Positions 14,735 to 24,075 are shown, counted from the stretch's first letter. The stretch: 54,752 nucleotides of DNA from Bacteroidota bacterium (GCA_014584605.1 JACTMO010000082.1:1-54752), one strand, 5' to 3'. The notes: a model not told the origin generated them from the sequence alone. A program made the numbers and translations.

Positions 14735-16158
14735 GGTCGTTTGATGCCAATGGGCCCCACAAAGGAAGTGGACACCTTCTCCAGCAGGCGGTCATCGCCG
14801 TACACATCGATGTCGACCCGGGTCTTCATGCCGTCCAGGGCCGAGGCCGGCAGGATGATGAACAGGCTGCCCTGGGCCATGGCGGCGGGTTCCAGATCGA
14901 TGGCCCGGCCCACCAGCTGCAGCTCGGCCGCGGGCTGCTGGACCTCGAAGCGGATGGACATCGGTCGGGAGGTCTTGTTCACCACATGGTAGTTGTACAG
15001 GTTGCTGATGCGCCCGTCCGGCCGCGTCTGGTAGAGCATGCCCGGGGTCCGCAGCACGGTGGTCTCCACATCGCTCCGCAGGACGATCAAGGCGAGGATG
15101 ACACCGATGAGCGCCAGGAGCACCGCACTGTATGCCTTCATGCGGGTCGTCCACCGGAACGGCTTGCGCTGGGCGATCTCGGCCTCGCTGGCATAGCGGA
15201 TCAGGCCCTTGGGCAGGCCCACGGCCTCCATCATGTGGTCGCAGGCGTCGATGCAGGCCGTGCAGTTCACGCATTCGAGCTGGGTGCCATTGCGGATGTC
15301 GATACCGGTGGGGCACACGTGCACACAGGCCTTGCAATCGATGCAATCGCCCTTGTCGGCGGCGGACCTGTCCTCGCCCTTGCGGAAGAGGCCGCGCTGC
15401 TCCCCACGCACCCGGTCGTAGGCGATCACCACCGAATGGCGGTCCAGCAGCACCCCTTGCAGGCGACCGTAAGGGCACACCGTGGTGCATACCTGTTCGC
15501 GCATGAAGGCGAAGACCCCGTAGAACATCAGCGAGAAGCCGAACATGGCCGCAAACCCGCCGAGGTGCTGCGCCGGTGGTTCGGTGATGATGCGGATGAG
15601 GTTGTCGCTGCCGATGATGTAGCCCAGGAAGGTATTGCCGATCACGAAGGCCACCAGGAAGAACAGCACGTGCTTGGCCCCCTTGCGCAGCAGTTTGTCG
15701 GCATCCCAGCTCCTTCTGTCCAGGGCCTGCTGTTGTTTCCAGTCGCCCTCGATCCAGTACTCGATGCGGCGGTACACCAGTTCCATGAAGATGGTCTGCG
15801 GACAGGCCCATCCGCAGAAGAGCCGGCCGAAGGCCACGGTGAAGAGCGCGATGAAGACGATGCTGGCCAGGAAGCCGAGAACGAACAGGTGGATGTCCTC
15901 CGGCCAGAAGGTCTGACCGAGGATGACGAAGCGCCGTTCGAGCACATCGATCTGCAGCAGGGGCTCGCCGCCGATGTGGATGAAGGGCCCCAGCAGCAGC
16001 AAGGCCAGCAGGGTGTATCCGAACAGCTTGCGCCGGTTGAACCACTTGCCGGCCGGCTTCTTGGGGTGGATCCATACCCGCTTGCCCTGCTTGTCCACCG
16101 TGGCGATGGAGTCGCGGAAGCTCTCGTCGGGTGGTGGCGTAGGCCCGGTGCGGCCCAT
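14731..16158 (-). CDS. ccoG: Cytochrome c oxidase accessory protein CcoG
   Basis: The 475-residue polyferredoxin-like protein has several membrane helices, the motif FCGWACPQT, and two 4Fe-4S cysteine clusters, CIDCKACVHVCP and CVNCTACIDACDH. The C-terminal ~110 residues form an IG-like periplasmic domain. CcoG is a cupric reductase in studied bacteria, supplying Cu(I) for the cbb3 oxidase copper centre. It starts one base after the ccoP stop and overlaps fixH by four bases, so it is part of one transcript. Confidence 0.94.
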   Translation of the reverse strand: MGRTGPTPPPDESFRDSIATVDKQGKRVWIHPKKPAGKWFNRRKLFGYTLLALLLLGPFIHIGGEPLLQIDVLERRFVILGQTFWPEDIHLFVLGFLASIVFIALFTVAFGRLFCGWACPQTIFMELVYRRIEYWIEGDWKQQQALDRRSWDADKLLRKGAKHVLFFLVAFVIGNTFLGYIIGSDNLIRIITEPPAQHLGGFAAMFGFSLMFYGVFAFMREQVCTTVCPYGRLQGVLLDRHSVVIAYDRVRGEQRGLFRKGEDRSAADKGDCIDCKACVHVCPTGIDIRNGTQLECVNCTACIDACDHMMEAVGLPKGLIRYASEAEIAQRKPFRWTTRMKAYSAVLLALIGVILALIVLRSDVETTVLRTPGMLYQTRPDGRISNLYNYHVVNKTSRPMSIRFEVQQPAAELQLVGRAIDLEPAAMAQGSLFIILPASALDGMKTRVDIDVYGDDRLLEKVSTSFVGPIGIKRP

Positions 16159-16159
16159 C

Positions 16160-17314
16160 TCAGTGGATGGCCGTCGCGGCCGTGCTGTCCGCCGGGGCGG
16201 ACCGGGTGTCGGCAGGTGCCGCCGCGCCCGCTCCGGTCCAGAGGTCGCCCTCCGGAGCCTTGGCGTTCGGCGGGTTGGTGCCGTGCAGTTTCAGGATGTA
16301 GGAGGCCACGGCCTGGATCTCGGTCGGCTTGAGCTGGGCCTTCCAGGCGATCATGCCCTTTTCGGGCACGCCGTACTTGATGGTCTTGAACACGTTCTGG
16401 ATGCCGCCACCGTGCTTCCAATGGTCGTCCGTGAGGTTGGGGCCCACCCCGCCTTCACCGGCACCGCCATGGCAGGCCTTGCAGAAAGCGTCGTAGGTGG
16501 CCTTGCCTCCGGCGATGGCGGCCTCCTCGGTGAGCGCCGTCACGTTGTTCTCATCCACCGTGCCCGCGGACTTCTTCAGGTAGGCCTCCACTTCGGCCTT
16601 GGCCTCGGCCATTTCCTGCCGGTACTCCTCCTCACCCGTGGGCCAGAGATCGAACACGTGGACGTTGAGCAGGAAGACCACGCTCCAGATGATCGTCCCG
16701 TAGAAGAGCCAGAGCCACCAGGGCGGCAGCACGTTGTCCAGTTCGCGAATGCCGTCGTAGTCGTGCTGGATCAGCACGTCCTTCTCCTGCTCCACCTTCA
16801 CCGAACGCGTGAGGCGCTGTAGGATGGAATCCACGAACGAAGGCCCTGTGGGTGCGGCCGGGGCATCGATGTCCGGCTGGCCCGTGAGCAGGCGGGTCAT
16901 GCCCCGCACCACCGAGAGCTGGACGACGATGATGGCGAAGAGGACGATGTTGAGGACGATCATCCACCACATCAGACCGTTCACGGTGACAAGCGGCGTG
17001 GTGAGCCCGGTGGCCGCATGGAGGTCGCCAGCGGCGGCGCCCCCTCCCAGGGCCAGCAATACGGCGGTCTTGCGGCCCTTGAAGAAGTTCGCGGCCACGG
17101 TGCCGGTGCCGCCCAACGCCCGCAGCACGCTCGACAGGGAAAGGACGATCCCCACCTGCAGCACGGCGACGGCGAGCAGCAGATAGACGAGCTCCATGGA
17201 CCCCGAAGTGGCGGTGGCCACGGCATCGGTGCCCTGGGCCCAGCCCGGGCCGGGGATCAGCAGGGCCGCCCCGATCGGGAGCAGGCGTCGCTTCCAGCAG
17301 GTCATGTTCTTCAT
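16160..17314 (-). CDS. ccoP: cbb3-type cytochrome c oxidase subunit III, single-haem CcoP
   Basis: The 384-residue protein has a signal-like N-terminus, membrane segments, and the CcoP N-terminal domain (YDGIRELDNVLPPWWLWLFYGTI). Only one haem c motif is present, CKACH starting at C278, with a methionine ligand candidate in EKGMIAWKAQL. Proteobacterial CcoP carries two haem c groups; the single-haem form is usual in Bacteroidota. The N-terminal ~110 residues before the CcoP domain hold two additional membrane segments. The C-terminus ends in an Ala/Pro/Thr tail. It overlaps ccoQ upstream (ATGA). Confidence 0.92.
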   Translation of the reverse strand: MKNMTCWKRRLLPIGAALLIPGPGWAQGTDAVATATSGSMELVYLLLAVAVLQVGIVLSLSSVLRALGGTGTVAANFFKGRKTAVLLALGGGAAAGDLHAATGLTTPLVTVNGLMWWMIVLNIVLFAIIVVQLSVVRGMTRLLTGQPDIDAPAAPTGPSFVDSILQRLTRSVKVEQEKDVLIQHDYDGIRELDNVLPPWWLWLFYGTIIWSVVFLLNVHVFDLWPTGEEEYRQEMAEAKAEVEAYLKKSAGTVDENNVTALTEEAAIAGGKATYDAFCKACHGGAGEGGVGPNLTDDHWKHGGGIQNVFKTIKYGVPEKGMIAWKAQLKPTEIQAVASYILKLHGTNPPNAKAPEGDLWTGAGAAAPADTRSAPADSTAATAIH

Positions 17315-17505
17315 GGATGAAGCGTTCGGTCGTTGGGGTTGTCGGAGAAGGGCAGCTCCTCCAGTTGCTTGATGCGCCGCCGGTCGCTCGTCAGCACCAT
17401 CACGCTGGAGGCGATGAACACCAGCAGGAAGAGCACGAAGGCGATGAGCGGGAACAGTTCCACGCCATCGATCGAGGTCAGGTGGTGCTTGATGAACTTG
17501 AGCAT
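17311..17505 (-). CDS. ccoQ: CcoQ/FixQ-like small subunit
   Basis: The 64-residue protein has a single membrane helix (LFPLIAFVLFLLVFIASSVMV) and a charged tail (TSDRRRIKQLEELPFSDN), the layout of CcoQ. It probably stabilises the oxidase. It lies between ccoNO and ccoP in the expected place and overlaps the ccoP start by four bases. Sequence conservation of this subunit is low, so the call rests on position and layout. Confidence 0.82.
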   Translation of the reverse strand: MLKFIKHHLTSIDGVELFPLIAFVLFLLVFIASSVMVLTSDRRRIKQLEELPFSDNPNDRTLHP

Positions 17506-17528
17506 GGCCGTGCGGCGGACCCGGATCG

Positions 17529-19655
17529 TCAGTTGGCGGCGGTGGCCTGGGCCGACGGTCTGATATCCGTTCCCAGGCGTTGCAGGTAGGCGATCAGGGC
17601 CACGATCTCCAGCTCGGGACTGGTCTCGATCTTGTCCTTCTTCAGGCTGGCCGCCACGGCCTGGGCCTGTGCCGCGAGGTCCTCGTTGGCGCGGTCCGCA
17701 TAGCCTTCGGGGTAGGGCACGCCGAGGGTCTGCATCGCCCGGATCTTGGCCGGGGTGCTGGCCACGTCGATGGGCTTCTCAAAGAGCCAGGGGTAGGCGG
17801 GCATCAGCGAACCCGCGCTCATGCTCGTGGGGTCGAACATGTGGTAGTAGTGCCAGCTATCGGGGTACTTGCCGCCCACGCGGTGCAGATCGGGGCCGGT
17901 GCGCTTGCTGCCCCACTGGAAGGGGTGGTCGTACACGAACTCGCCGGCCTTGCTGTACTCGCCATAGCGTTCGGTCTCGCTGCGGAAGGGGCGCACCATC
18001 TGGGAGTGGCAGGTGTAACAGCCCTCGCGCACGTAGATGTCGCGTCCCTGCAGTTCCAGCGGCGTGTATGGTTTCACGCTGGCGATGGTGGGCACGTTGC
18101 TCTTGATGAGGAAGGTGGGCACCAGCTCGAAGATGCCGCCAAGGGCCACCACGACCAGGCTCCACACCAGCAGCTGGACGGGCCGGCGCTCGATCCAGCG
18201 GTGCCAGTGACCGGCGCTCTCGCCTGCATAGGTCTTCTCCAGGGCCGACGCCTCGGCCTCCTCATCGCGGATGAGGCGACCGGCGGTCGCAGTGCGCCAC
18301 ACGTTGTACACCATCATCAGGGTGCCGATCAGGAAGAGCGCACCGCCCAGGCCACGCAGCCAGTAGGCGTATTTGATCTGCAGCACGGTGTCCAGGAAGT
18401 TCTTGTACACCAGGTAGCCGTCCGGGGTGAACTGCTTCCACATCAGGCTCTGGGTGAAGCCGGCGAAGTACAGGGGCACGGCGTAGAACACGATGCCCAG
18501 GGTGCCGATCCAGAAGTGCGCGTTGGCCAGGGACTTGCTGTACAGCCTGGTGCCGAACAGGCGCGGCACCAGCCAGTACACCATGCCGAAGGTGAGGAAG
18601 CCGTTCCAGCCCAGGCCGCCCACGTGCACGTGCGCGATGGTCCAGTCGGTGAAGTGGCTGATGCTGTTGAAGAACTTGGTGCTCAACAGCGGGCCCTCCA
18701 GGGTGGCCATGCCGTAGCAGGTGATGGCCACCACGAAGAACTTCAGGATGGGGTCCTCGCGCACACGGTCCCAGGCGCCGCGCAGGGTGAGCAACCCGTT
18801 GAGCATGCCGCCCCAGCTGGGGGCGATGAGCATGATGCTGAACACGGTGCCCAGGCTCTGCGCCCACTCGGGCAGCGAGCTGTACAGCAAGTGGTGCGGC
18901 CCCGCCCAGATGTAGAGGAAGATCAGCGCCCAGAAGTGGATGATCGAGAGCTTGTAGCTGTACACCGGGCGGTTGGCGGCCTTGGGCATGAAGTAGTACA
19001 TCAGGCCCAGGTAGGGCGTGGTCAGGAAGAAAGCCACGGCGTTGTGGCCGTACCACCACTGCACCAGGGCGTCCTGCACACCGGCATACCAGCTGTAGCT
19101 CTTGCCCAGGCTCACCGGCACCTCGAAGCTGTTCACGATGTGCAGCATGGCCACCGTCACCCAGGTGGCGAGGTAGAACCAGATGGCCACGTAGAGGTGG
19201 CGTTCGCGACGCTTGATGATCGTGCCGAACATGTTGATGCCGAAGACCACCCAGATCAGGGTGATGGCGATGTCGATGGGCCACTCCAGCTCGGCGTACT
19301 CCTTGCCGGAGGTGAGGCCCATGGGCAGGGTGACGGCGGCGGCCAGGATGATGAGCTGCCAGCCCCAGAAATGCAGCCAGCTCAGCAGGTCGCTGTACAT
19401 GCGGGCCTTCACCAGGCGCTGCAGGCTGTAGTAGACGCCGGCGAAGATGCCGTTGCCCACGAAGGCGAAGATCACCGCGTTGGTGTGCAGGGGCCGCAGC
19501 CGGCCGAAGGAGAACCACTCGGCGAAGTTCCACGAGGGCATCACCAGCTGGAATGCGGCCGTCAGGCCCACCAGCATGCCCACCACGCCGAAGATGATCG
19601 TGGCCAGTAGGAAGGCGTACACGATCTTGTTGTCGTACTTGAACCGCTCGATCAT
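17529..19655 (-). CDS. ccoNO: cbb3-type cytochrome c oxidase subunits I and II fused (CcoNO)
   Basis: This 708-residue protein joins two subunits. Residues 1 to ~480 are CcoN, the haem-copper catalytic subunit with about 12 helices and histidine ligand regions RPLHTNAVIF, WYGHNAVAFF, AGPHHLLYSS and WTIAHVHVGGLGWNG. Residues ~500-708 are CcoO, a membrane-anchored cytochrome c with one haem motif CYTCH starting at C546 and methionines in SAGSLMPAYPWLF. The fusion is typical of Bacteroidota. The enzyme is a high-affinity terminal oxidase that pumps protons at low oxygen. It overlaps ccoS by four bases. Confidence 0.96.
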   Translation of the reverse strand: MIERFKYDNKIVYAFLLATIIFGVVGMLVGLTAAFQLVMPSWNFAEWFSFGRLRPLHTNAVIFAFVGNGIFAGVYYSLQRLVKARMYSDLLSWLHFWGWQLIILAAAVTLPMGLTSGKEYAELEWPIDIAITLIWVVFGINMFGTIIKRRERHLYVAIWFYLATWVTVAMLHIVNSFEVPVSLGKSYSWYAGVQDALVQWWYGHNAVAFFLTTPYLGLMYYFMPKAANRPVYSYKLSIIHFWALIFLYIWAGPHHLLYSSLPEWAQSLGTVFSIMLIAPSWGGMLNGLLTLRGAWDRVREDPILKFFVVAITCYGMATLEGPLLSTKFFNSISHFTDWTIAHVHVGGLGWNGFLTFGMVYWLVPRLFGTRLYSKSLANAHFWIGTLGIVFYAVPLYFAGFTQSLMWKQFTPDGYLVYKNFLDTVLQIKYAYWLRGLGGALFLIGTLMMVYNVWRTATAGRLIRDEEAEASALEKTYAGESAGHWHRWIERRPVQLLVWSLVVVALGGIFELVPTFLIKSNVPTIASVKPYTPLELQGRDIYVREGCYTCHSQMVRPFRSETERYGEYSKAGEFVYDHPFQWGSKRTGPDLHRVGGKYPDSWHYYHMFDPTSMSAGSLMPAYPWLFEKPIDVASTPAKIRAMQTLGVPYPEGYADRANEDLAAQAQAVAASLKKDKIETSPELEIVALIAYLQRLGTDIRPSAQATAAN

Positions 19656-19837
19656 CGCTTCACTTGGGTGTTGTTCATCGGGTTGGTCGGACCGTTGGGC
19701 CGGTCATCGCCCAGCATGCGCACCGCAGGCGAGCGGTCATCCTCATACTGACCGGAGCGCACCGCCCACAGGAAGGCGGCCAGGAAGAGCACCGCTACGA
19801 TGGTGCTGGCCGCGATCAGCAGGAAGATGACGCTCAT
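19652..19837 (-). CDS. ccoS: cbb3-type cytochrome oxidase assembly protein CcoS
   Basis: The 61-residue protein has one N-terminal helix and the family motif FLWAVRSGQYEDD. CcoS is needed for cofactor insertion into the cbb3 oxidase. The start MSVIFLLIA is chosen; a longer frame to 19879 would run into the predicted promoter. It is coupled to ccoNO by a four-base overlap. Confidence 0.92.
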   Translation of the reverse strand: MSVIFLLIAASTIVAVLFLAAFLWAVRSGQYEDDRSPAVRMLGDDRPNGPTNPMNNTQVKR

Positions 19838-19854
19838 GTCGCTCGCTCGGGGGC

Positions 19855-19862
19855 CAAAGGTC
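19855..19862 (-). promoter_or_regulatory. Possible -7 box GACCTTTG before ccoS
   Basis: On the minus strand GACCTTTG matches TAnnTTTG except for the first base and lies 17 bases before ccoS. It could give the oxidase structural genes a promoter separate from ccoI. Confidence 0.35.
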
Positions 19863-19894
19863 ACGGCTCTGTCACGCACCGATACTGACGGAGC

Positions 19895-22309
19895 TCATGT
19901 TTCGGTCTGACCTCCGTCATCCTTCGCGTGCAGTCCAAGCTGCCGGGCCCTGGTCCACACGCACAAAGAAACGAAGCCCACCACGGTCACCGAGCTCAAG
20001 GGCATCAGGATGGCGGCCACCAGGGGGGTGAGATGCCCGCTGACGGCGAAACTGACGCCTGTGATGTTGTAGGCCAGGGAGAGCATCAGGCTGCCGTACA
20101 CGATGCGACGGGCACTGCGGGCCAGGCGGAGCGCGGCGGGCAGGTCGCCAAAGGCCCGCACGTCCAGGATGGCGTCGCTGGCCGGGGTCAGGGCCGCGCT
20201 GGTCTCGCTGACGGTGATGCCCACATCGCTCTGGCGCAGCGCGCCGGCATCGTTCAGCCCGTCGCCGACCATCAGCACGCGGCGGCCCCTGGCCTGCAAG
20301 CCCTGCACGAACCGCGCCTTGTCGGCCGGCGAGCATCCGGTGTGCAGCTGGTGCGGGGCGAACACGGCGGCCACCTCGGCATCCACGGCCTGGTCGCCGG
20401 TGAGCAGATGGGTGTCCGTGAGGCATGCGCTGGCCCCCACCACCGCGGCCATGCCGCTGCGCGCCCGCTTGCCCACCTCGAAATGCCCCAGGTGCCGGCC
20501 GTCCATCGCCACATGCACATGGGCGGTGCCGTTCACGCGCCCGGCCTCGCGCCCACCGGTGAAAGCGGCCGACCCGATGCGCAGGGCATGACCGTCCACC
20601 GTGCCCCGGATACCCGAACCCGCCTCCTCGCGCACCTCGACGGCCCTGCCCGCCTCGCCGCGCAGGTGGTGGTACAGCACGGTGCTGAGCGGATGCATGC
20701 TGTTGCGGGCCAGGCTGCGGATGCGGGCCAGGACCGCAGCATCGGGCAGGGGGCCCACGAAGCGCACGCTGTGGGCCTCCCGCTCCGTGAGGGTGCCCGT
20801 CTTGTCGAACACGGTGGTGTCCACCGCGGCGAGCCGCTCCACCACCTGGGCATCGCGCAGGAAGAGCCCGCGACGGCCCAGCAGGCGGATGGTATGGCCA
20901 TAGGTGAAGGGCATGCTCAGGGCCAGGGCGCAGGGACAGGCCACGATCAGCACGGCGGTGACCACCGGCCAGACCTGTGCCGCATCGCGGCCCCACCAGT
21001 ACAGGCCGGCCCCGGCGGCCAGCAGCACCACGGCAACGGTGAAGCGTCGGGCCACCGCATCGATCAGGCGGGGCATGCCCGGGCGGCCCTCCCCGGAGGC
21101 ATGTTCCTCCCAAAGACGCTTCAGGTGGCTGTCCGCAAAGGGGCGCAGCACCTCCAGGAGGATGGCGGCCCCGCGCTGCCGCCCGCCGGCCTTCACCACC
21201 TCGCCCACGGAGCGCCGCACCGGCAGCGGTTCACCGGTGATGAAGCTGTTGTCGATGTGGGCCTCGCCCTCCAGCAGCACCGCGTCCACCGGCACGATCT
21301 CCTGGTCGCGCACCGTGATCCGGTCGCCCGGACGCAGGTCGGCCACGCCCACCGGCACCTCCGCATCGCCCGAACGGCGCAGCACCACCAGCGGCAGGAA
21401 GTCGTTCAATCCCCGGTCGAAACTGAGCGCCCCGTACGTGTAGGCCTGGTACCATCGGCCCACCAGGAGGAAAAAGAGCAGGCCCGCCAGCGAATCGAAG
21501 TAGCCCGGCCCGGCGCCCGTCGCCACATCCCACACGCTTCGCGCGAACAAGGCGATGATGCCCAGGGCGATGGGCTGGTCGATGTTCACCTGGCGTGTGC
21601 GCAGGCCCGCCCAGGCGGACCGGAAATAGTCGGTGCTGCTGAAGAGCACCACCGGCAACGAGAACAGCAGGCTCAGGAACTGGAAGCCGCGTTTCAGCTG
21701 CTGATCGCTCGCATCGGCCCCGAGGTATTCGGGGAAACTGAACAACATGATGTTGCCGAAGGCGAAGGCGGCGATGCCCAGCCGCAGGTACAGCACCCGC
21801 GGGATCCCACCCGCCGCCCCCGAGGGCCGCCCCACCGGCGAGGGCGCATAACCCAGGCGGCGCAACAGTTCCACCAGGGCGCGCAGGCTCATACGCTCCT
21901 CCCGGAAAGTGATCGTGAGCTCCTTGCTGGTGAAGCGCACACGCGACCTCAGCACTGCGGCATCGATGCGGTTCAGATGCTCCAGGAGCCAGATGCAACT
22001 GCTGCAGTGGATCGCGGGGATATGAAAGGTCACCCGCGTGATGCCGTCCGCGCTGTGCTCCACCAGCCGGTCGCGCACCTCGGGCAGGTCGAAAAGCTCG
22101 GAGCGCATGGCCTGCCCGTCGCGCTCCGCCTTCGTTCCGGGCCGTTCGCTCAGCGCGTAGTAGTCGCACAGACCGCTCTCCTGCAACAGGCCGTACACGG
22201 CGTGGCAGCCCGGGCAGCAGAAGTCGAGGCCCTCCGCCCGTACGTGCTCACCGGCGCAAGCATCCCCGCAATGGTAGCAGCGCACCAGCTCCCGCACCTT
22301 CTGGGCCAT
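19895..22309 (-). CDS. ccoI: Copper-transporting P-type ATPase CcoI of the cbb3 oxidase locus
   Basis: The 804-residue heavy-metal P-type ATPase has an N-terminal cysteine-rich region (CYHCGDAC at 11-18, FCCPGCH at 30-36), a metal-binding HCSSC (CxxC at 102-105), eight predicted helices, the ion-path CPC at 458-460, the phosphorylation site DKTGT with D502, and GDGLNDAGALRQSDVG near the C-terminus. It exports copper into the periplasm for oxidase assembly. The start MAQKVRELVR is chosen because the next upstream bases hold a promoter box. It is the first gene of the cco run, 57 bases from ccoS. Confidence 0.94.
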   Translation of the reverse strand: MAQKVRELVRCYHCGDACAGEHVRAEGLDFCCPGCHAVYGLLQESGLCDYYALSERPGTKAERDGQAMRSELFDLPEVRDRLVEHSADGITRVTFHIPAIHCSSCIWLLEHLNRIDAAVLRSRVRFTSKELTITFREERMSLRALVELLRRLGYAPSPVGRPSGAAGGIPRVLYLRLGIAAFAFGNIMLFSFPEYLGADASDQQLKRGFQFLSLLFSLPVVLFSSTDYFRSAWAGLRTRQVNIDQPIALGIIALFARSVWDVATGAGPGYFDSLAGLLFFLLVGRWYQAYTYGALSFDRGLNDFLPLVVLRRSGDAEVPVGVADLRPGDRITVRDQEIVPVDAVLLEGEAHIDNSFITGEPLPVRRSVGEVVKAGGRQRGAAILLEVLRPFADSHLKRLWEEHASGEGRPGMPRLIDAVARRFTVAVVLLAAGAGLYWWGRDAAQVWPVVTAVLIVACPCALALSMPFTYGHTIRLLGRRGLFLRDAQVVERLAAVDTTVFDKTGTLTEREAHSVRFVGPLPDAAVLARIRSLARNSMHPLSTVLYHHLRGEAGRAVEVREEAGSGIRGTVDGHALRIGSAAFTGGREAGRVNGTAHVHVAMDGRHLGHFEVGKRARSGMAAVVGASACLTDTHLLTGDQAVDAEVAAVFAPHQLHTGCSPADKARFVQGLQARGRRVLMVGDGLNDAGALRQSDVGITVSETSAALTPASDAILDVRAFGDLPAALRLARSARRIVYGSLMLSLAYNITGVSFAVSGHLTPLVAAILMPLSSVTVVGFVSLCVWTRARQLGLHAKDDGGQTET

Positions 22310-22313
22310 GGCG

Positions 22314-22321
22314 CAAAGGTC
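22314..22321 (-). promoter_or_regulatory. Possible -7 box GACCTTTG before ccoI
   Basis: GACCTTTG on the minus strand ends four bases before the ccoI ATG. The same octamer precedes ccoS. If used, the ccoI message would be leaderless. Confidence 0.4.
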
Positions 22322-22599
22322 GGCACCCCGGACGGCTCCCCGCGACTGACCGGCGTCAGGTCCAGGGCATCGACCCGCTCCCATGCCCCACGTCGGCGGA
22401 ACCACGGACCGAGGGCCCTGCCGGGATGGGAGAACCGCCGGGGTCCTTCATGCGGGGATCCCGGCCACCGGGGTCATCGGCCTGGCGGTCGCGTGCTCTT
22501 CCAGCAAGCCTTCCTGCCAGGACCCCGACCTTCCGCCCTGTCCACGATCGGCTGTTGGGCCGCTGGGAAGGCCCCCCTGGGCGCAAACCCGGTCCCGGG
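22322..22599. other. Intergenic region between divergent ccoI and methyltransferase genes
   Basis: About 280 bases with no recognisable gene, tRNA or clear dyad that would suggest an FNR-type operator. Frames open on the plus strand run into the methyltransferase gene but lack homology-like content. Confidence 0.45.
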
Positions 22600-22607
22600 T
22601 ACATTTG
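22600..22607 (+). promoter_or_regulatory. -7 box TACATTTG of the methyltransferase gene
   Basis: Perfect TAnnTTTG, ending 16 bases before the ATG. No TTG at the -33 position. Confidence 0.6.
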
Positions 22608-22623
22608 GCCCGGTACGGCGACC

Positions 22624-23412
22624 ATGGAACAGCACCTGCAGCGCATCGGCAGCTACCTCACCCACCTGGTGCGGTCGCGCGGTCCGCATGGCATCCACTC
22701 GCCCTTTGTGTATGCGTTGATCACCGAGGTGCTGCGCGACGACCGTACGCGGCCCGAGTTCGCGGCGGTCGAACAGTTGCGGGAGGAATTGCTGGCCAGC
22801 GACCGGACGATCGAGGTCAACGACCTGGGGGCGGGTTCGCGCGTGCTCGACAGGCCGGTACGGCAGGTGGCCGACATCGCCCGCACCGCCCTGAAGCCGC
22901 CACGGCAGGCGCGGTTGCTCTTCCGTCTGGCACGCTACTTCAACCCGGCCACCGTGCTGGAACTGGGCACCTCGTTCGGGCTCACTACGCTCTACCTCGC
23001 GCTCGGCGCTGAGGAGGGCACGGTGACCACCGTGGAGGGCTGCCCATGCACCTTCCAGATCGCCCAGCATCACTTCGAGCGGTCGCGGCTGGGCAACATC
23101 CGCCCCGTGCTGGGCTCGTTCCGCACACGCCTGCCCGAAGTGCTGCGCACCATGGAACGGCTGGACATGGCCTTCATCGACGGCCATCACGAGAAGGCGG
23201 CCACCCTCGACCTGTTCGATCAGTGCATGACCAGGGCGCATGAGGATTCGCTGATCATCCTGGACGATATCCACTGGAGCCGCGGCATGGAAGAGGCCTG
23301 GGAGGAAGTGAAGGCCCGTCCGCGGGTCACCGTGACGATCGACCTGTTCGACATGGGTCTGGTGTTCCTGCGCAGCGGCCAGGCACACCAGCACTTCCGC
23401 TCCCGCTACTGA
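22624..23412 (+). CDS. Class I SAM-dependent methyltransferase
   Basis: The 262-residue protein has a class I Rossmann-fold methyltransferase core: VLELGTSFGLTTLYLA (SAM motif I) after an ~90-residue N-terminal helical region, the acidic residue in VTTVEG, and MAFIDGHHEKAA followed by LIILDDIHWSRG, as in catechol-O-methyltransferase-like families. The substrate is unknown. It starts directly after a good promoter box, and the adenosyltransferase gene follows after 29 bases, so the two may be co-transcribed. Confidence 0.85.
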   Translation: MEQHLQRIGSYLTHLVRSRGPHGIHSPFVYALITEVLRDDRTRPEFAAVEQLREELLASDRTIEVNDLGAGSRVLDRPVRQVADIARTALKPPRQARLLFRLARYFNPATVLELGTSFGLTTLYLALGAEEGTVTTVEGCPCTFQIAQHHFERSRLGNIRPVLGSFRTRLPEVLRTMERLDMAFIDGHHEKAATLDLFDQCMTRAHEDSLIILDDIHWSRGMEEAWEEVKARPRVTVTIDLFDMGLVFLRSGQAHQHFRSRY

Positions 23413-23441
23413 AGCCCCGCAGCGACCATCGCCTGTTGCGC

Positions 23442-23993
23442 ATGAAGATCTACACCCGCACCGGAGACAAGGGCAGCACCGGCCTGCTGGGTGGGCAACG
23501 CGTGGCCAAGGACGATCGCCGCATCGAGGCCTACGGCACGGTGGACGAGCTCAACAGCCACCTGGGCCTGCTCCGGGACCAGGCGCCCGCCGAGCATCAG
23601 GCACTGCTGGAACGGGTGCAGGAAAGCTTGTTCGCACTGGGTTCGCGGCTGGCCTGTGCCGCACAGGAGGACGCCGACCGCTTTCAGGTGCCTCCCCTCA
23701 CCGAAGGTCATGTCAAGGCTTTGGAGGACGCCATGGACGCCATGGACGGCGAGCTGCCACCGATGCGCAACTTCATCCTACCCGGCGGGCATCCGTGCGT
23801 GTCGCAGGCACATGTCTGCCGCACCGTGTGCCGCAGGGCCGAACGGCGCGTGGTGGAGCTCGCGGCCACGGCCCCGGTGCCACCGCTGGCGGTGGAGTAC
23901 CTCAACCGCCTCAGCGACCTGCTCTTCGTCCTCGCCCGCCACATCGCCCTCCGGCTGAAGGCGACCGAAACCCCTTGGAGGCCGCGCGGCTGA
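23442..23993 (+). CDS. Cob(I)yrinic acid a,c-diamide adenosyltransferase, PduO type
   Basis: The 183-residue enzyme transfers the adenosyl group of ATP to cob(I)alamin to make adenosylcobalamin. Motifs are the N-terminal TRTGDKGSTGLLGG, RIEAYGTVDELNSHLG, the R-x-x-x-R-R region CRTVCRRAERRV and the C-terminal LNRLSDLLFVLAR. The ATG start gives the standard MKIYTRTGD; a TTG two codons upstream is ignored. No cobalamin riboswitch is seen in the 29 bases before it. Its product would serve B12 enzymes elsewhere in the genome. Confidence 0.94.
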   Translation: MKIYTRTGDKGSTGLLGGQRVAKDDRRIEAYGTVDELNSHLGLLRDQAPAEHQALLERVQESLFALGSRLACAAQEDADRFQVPPLTEGHVKALEDAMDAMDGELPPMRNFILPGGHPCVSQAHVCRTVCRRAERRVVELAATAPVPPLAVEYLNRLSDLLFVLARHIALRLKATETPWRPRG

Positions 23994-24067
23994 AGGAAAA
24001 GCGCAGGTTGGCCTCCGGCCGGTGCCCGGTGGTTGAAAACTACCCGGCGCCCGCTGGGGCATCCGGC

Positions 24068-24075
24068 TATATTTG
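24068..24075 (+). promoter_or_regulatory. -7 box TATATTTG of the DUF2795 gene
   Basis: Perfect TAnnTTTG, 34 bases before the start codon. A TTGAAA lies 32 bases upstream, too far for a normal -33 element. Confidence 0.6.

Noticed and set aside
17580..19610. A 676-codon open frame antisense to ccoNO
   Set aside because: Overlaps a certain oxidase gene, no recognisable motif.
23413..23441. Cobalamin riboswitch before the adenosyltransferase gene
   Set aside because: The gap is only 29 bases, too short for the riboswitch, and no B12-box-like sequence is seen.
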